Assembly (NCBI GenBank): GCA_002367695.1
Contig: DFDK01000047.1
Span: 1-5,990 of the forward strand
Length of the DNA stretch: 5,990 nucleotides
From: Acidimicrobium sp. UBA3029
GTDB lineage: Bacteria; Actinomycetota; Acidimicrobiia; Acidimicrobiales; Ilumatobacteraceae
Reading direction: 5' to 3'
Below the pieces are notes generated by a model. That model searched no databases. It saw only the letters and a program-made list of their open reading frames with translations, and was not told where the DNA came from. Both the position numbers and the translations under genes were made by a program. This document shows positions 5,650 to 5,990 of the stretch, piece after piece (position 1 is the stretch's first letter; the number at the start of each line of letters is the position of its first letter).

Positions 5650-5990
5650 GTGAGTACTCCAAGTTTGTTCACAGATGCGCAAGAGCTGCTTCCGTTTGAT
5701 GGCAGTGCCGTGCTGTTTCCACGATTTCTTGATGCCGACTTTGCTCGTGGTGCATTTGATGAATTACAATCAGCAACGTTGTGGGAGCAGCCAGAGATGA
5801 TCATGTTTGGCAAAAAGTATGCTCAGGCCGGGCTCTCTACATGGTTTACGGATAGTGGAATTTCGTATCAGTATTCGGGAATCCTGCGCGAGGCACACCC
5901 GATGACGCCACTGCTCGCGAAGATCGGAGCAATGTGCACCGCGCACACTGGTGCGCGATTCAACTCAGTTCTGGTCAACTTGTATCGAGA
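5650..5990 (+). CDS. alkB: AlkB-type 2-oxoglutarate/Fe(II) dioxygenase (3' partial)
   Basis: The first 113 residues of an AlkB-family demethylase, which oxidatively removes alkyl lesions such as 1-methyladenine and 3-methylcytosine from DNA or RNA. It resembles the bacterial proteins close to human ALKBH2/3 rather than E. coli AlkB. Seen in order are LLPFDG (13-18), FLDADFARGAFDEL (26-39), FGKK (53-56), the YQYSG motif (73-77), and TGARFNSVLVNLYR (100-113), the strand just before the iron-binding HxD. The HxD...H iron ligands and the 2-oxoglutarate-binding arginine lie beyond the window. One oddity is that the usual Pro-Arg after the GK stretch is Ala-Gly here (60-61). GTG 5650 is preferred because LF and LPFDG then sit near the N-terminus as in homologues. 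An upstream in-frame GTG at 5629 would add seven residues. Neither start has a Shine-Dalgarno motif. The gene diverges from the SCO6745-like gene. Confidence 0.85.
   Translation, partial: MSTPSLFTDAQELLPFDGSAVLFPRFLDADFARGAFDELQSATLWEQPEMIMFGKKYAQAGLSTWFTDSGISYQYSGILREAHPMTPLLAKIGAMCTAHTGARFNSVLVNLYR

Noticed and set aside
5640..5699. Short ATG frame overlapping the AlkB start
   Set aside because: It ends after 19 codons in the wrong frame; the AlkB motifs are all in the GTG 5650 frame.
1..5990. Defence system, CRISPR array, prophage, transposon or tRNA gene
   Set aside because: I looked for repeats, transposase or integrase motifs, toxin-antitoxin pairs and tRNA-like cloverleaf ends on both strands and saw none; all seven genes belong to metabolic, transport or repair families or are of unknown function.

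Overview
The window looks like a chromosomal stretch of an actinobacterium with a compact, mid-GC genome. It carries seven protein genes and almost no non-coding DNA. Three clues point to Actinobacteria: an SCO6745-like protein (a family I know mainly from actinobacteria), an apparent lack of Shine-Dalgarno sequences at several genes that instead have a TANNNT hexamer 6-7 nt before the ATG (leaderless transcripts are common in Actinobacteria), and GTG use at one start. An uncultured aquatic lineage such as Acidimicrobiia would fit, but that is inference; no marker gene is present.

Layout. Left part (+ strand): a major facilitator superfamily exporter cut by the left edge, then 10 bp later an HSL-type alpha/beta-hydrolase esterase. 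It meets, tail to tail with a 4-bp gap, a minus-strand pair: a phosphatidylcholine synthase (pcs) followed by an isochorismatase-like cysteine hydrolase, joined by a 4-bp ATGA overlap. Divergent from pcs, with only 3 bp between the two start codons, is a small four-helix membrane protein of unknown function (+). It is followed by a class I SAM-dependent methyltransferase (+) with its own candidate promoter. That gene meets, again with a 4-bp gap, the SCO6745-like gene (-). Divergent from this and running off the right edge is an AlkB-type 2-oxoglutarate/Fe(II) dioxygenase (+).

How the genes may work together. The clearest biology is lipid-related: Pcs makes phosphatidylcholine from choline and CDP-diacylglycerol in the membrane. 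The coupled hydrolase and the abutting membrane protein are candidates for linked roles, unproven. The AlkB/SCO6745 pair is a second divergent unit and may link alkylation repair to a putative DNA-binding or sensor protein. The transporter, esterase and methyltransferase have clear families but no identifiable substrates.

I saw no RNA gene, CRISPR array, insertion sequence, toxin-antitoxin pair or defence system. No stretch of 300 bp lacks a gene; the longest gaps are about 46 and 39 bp.
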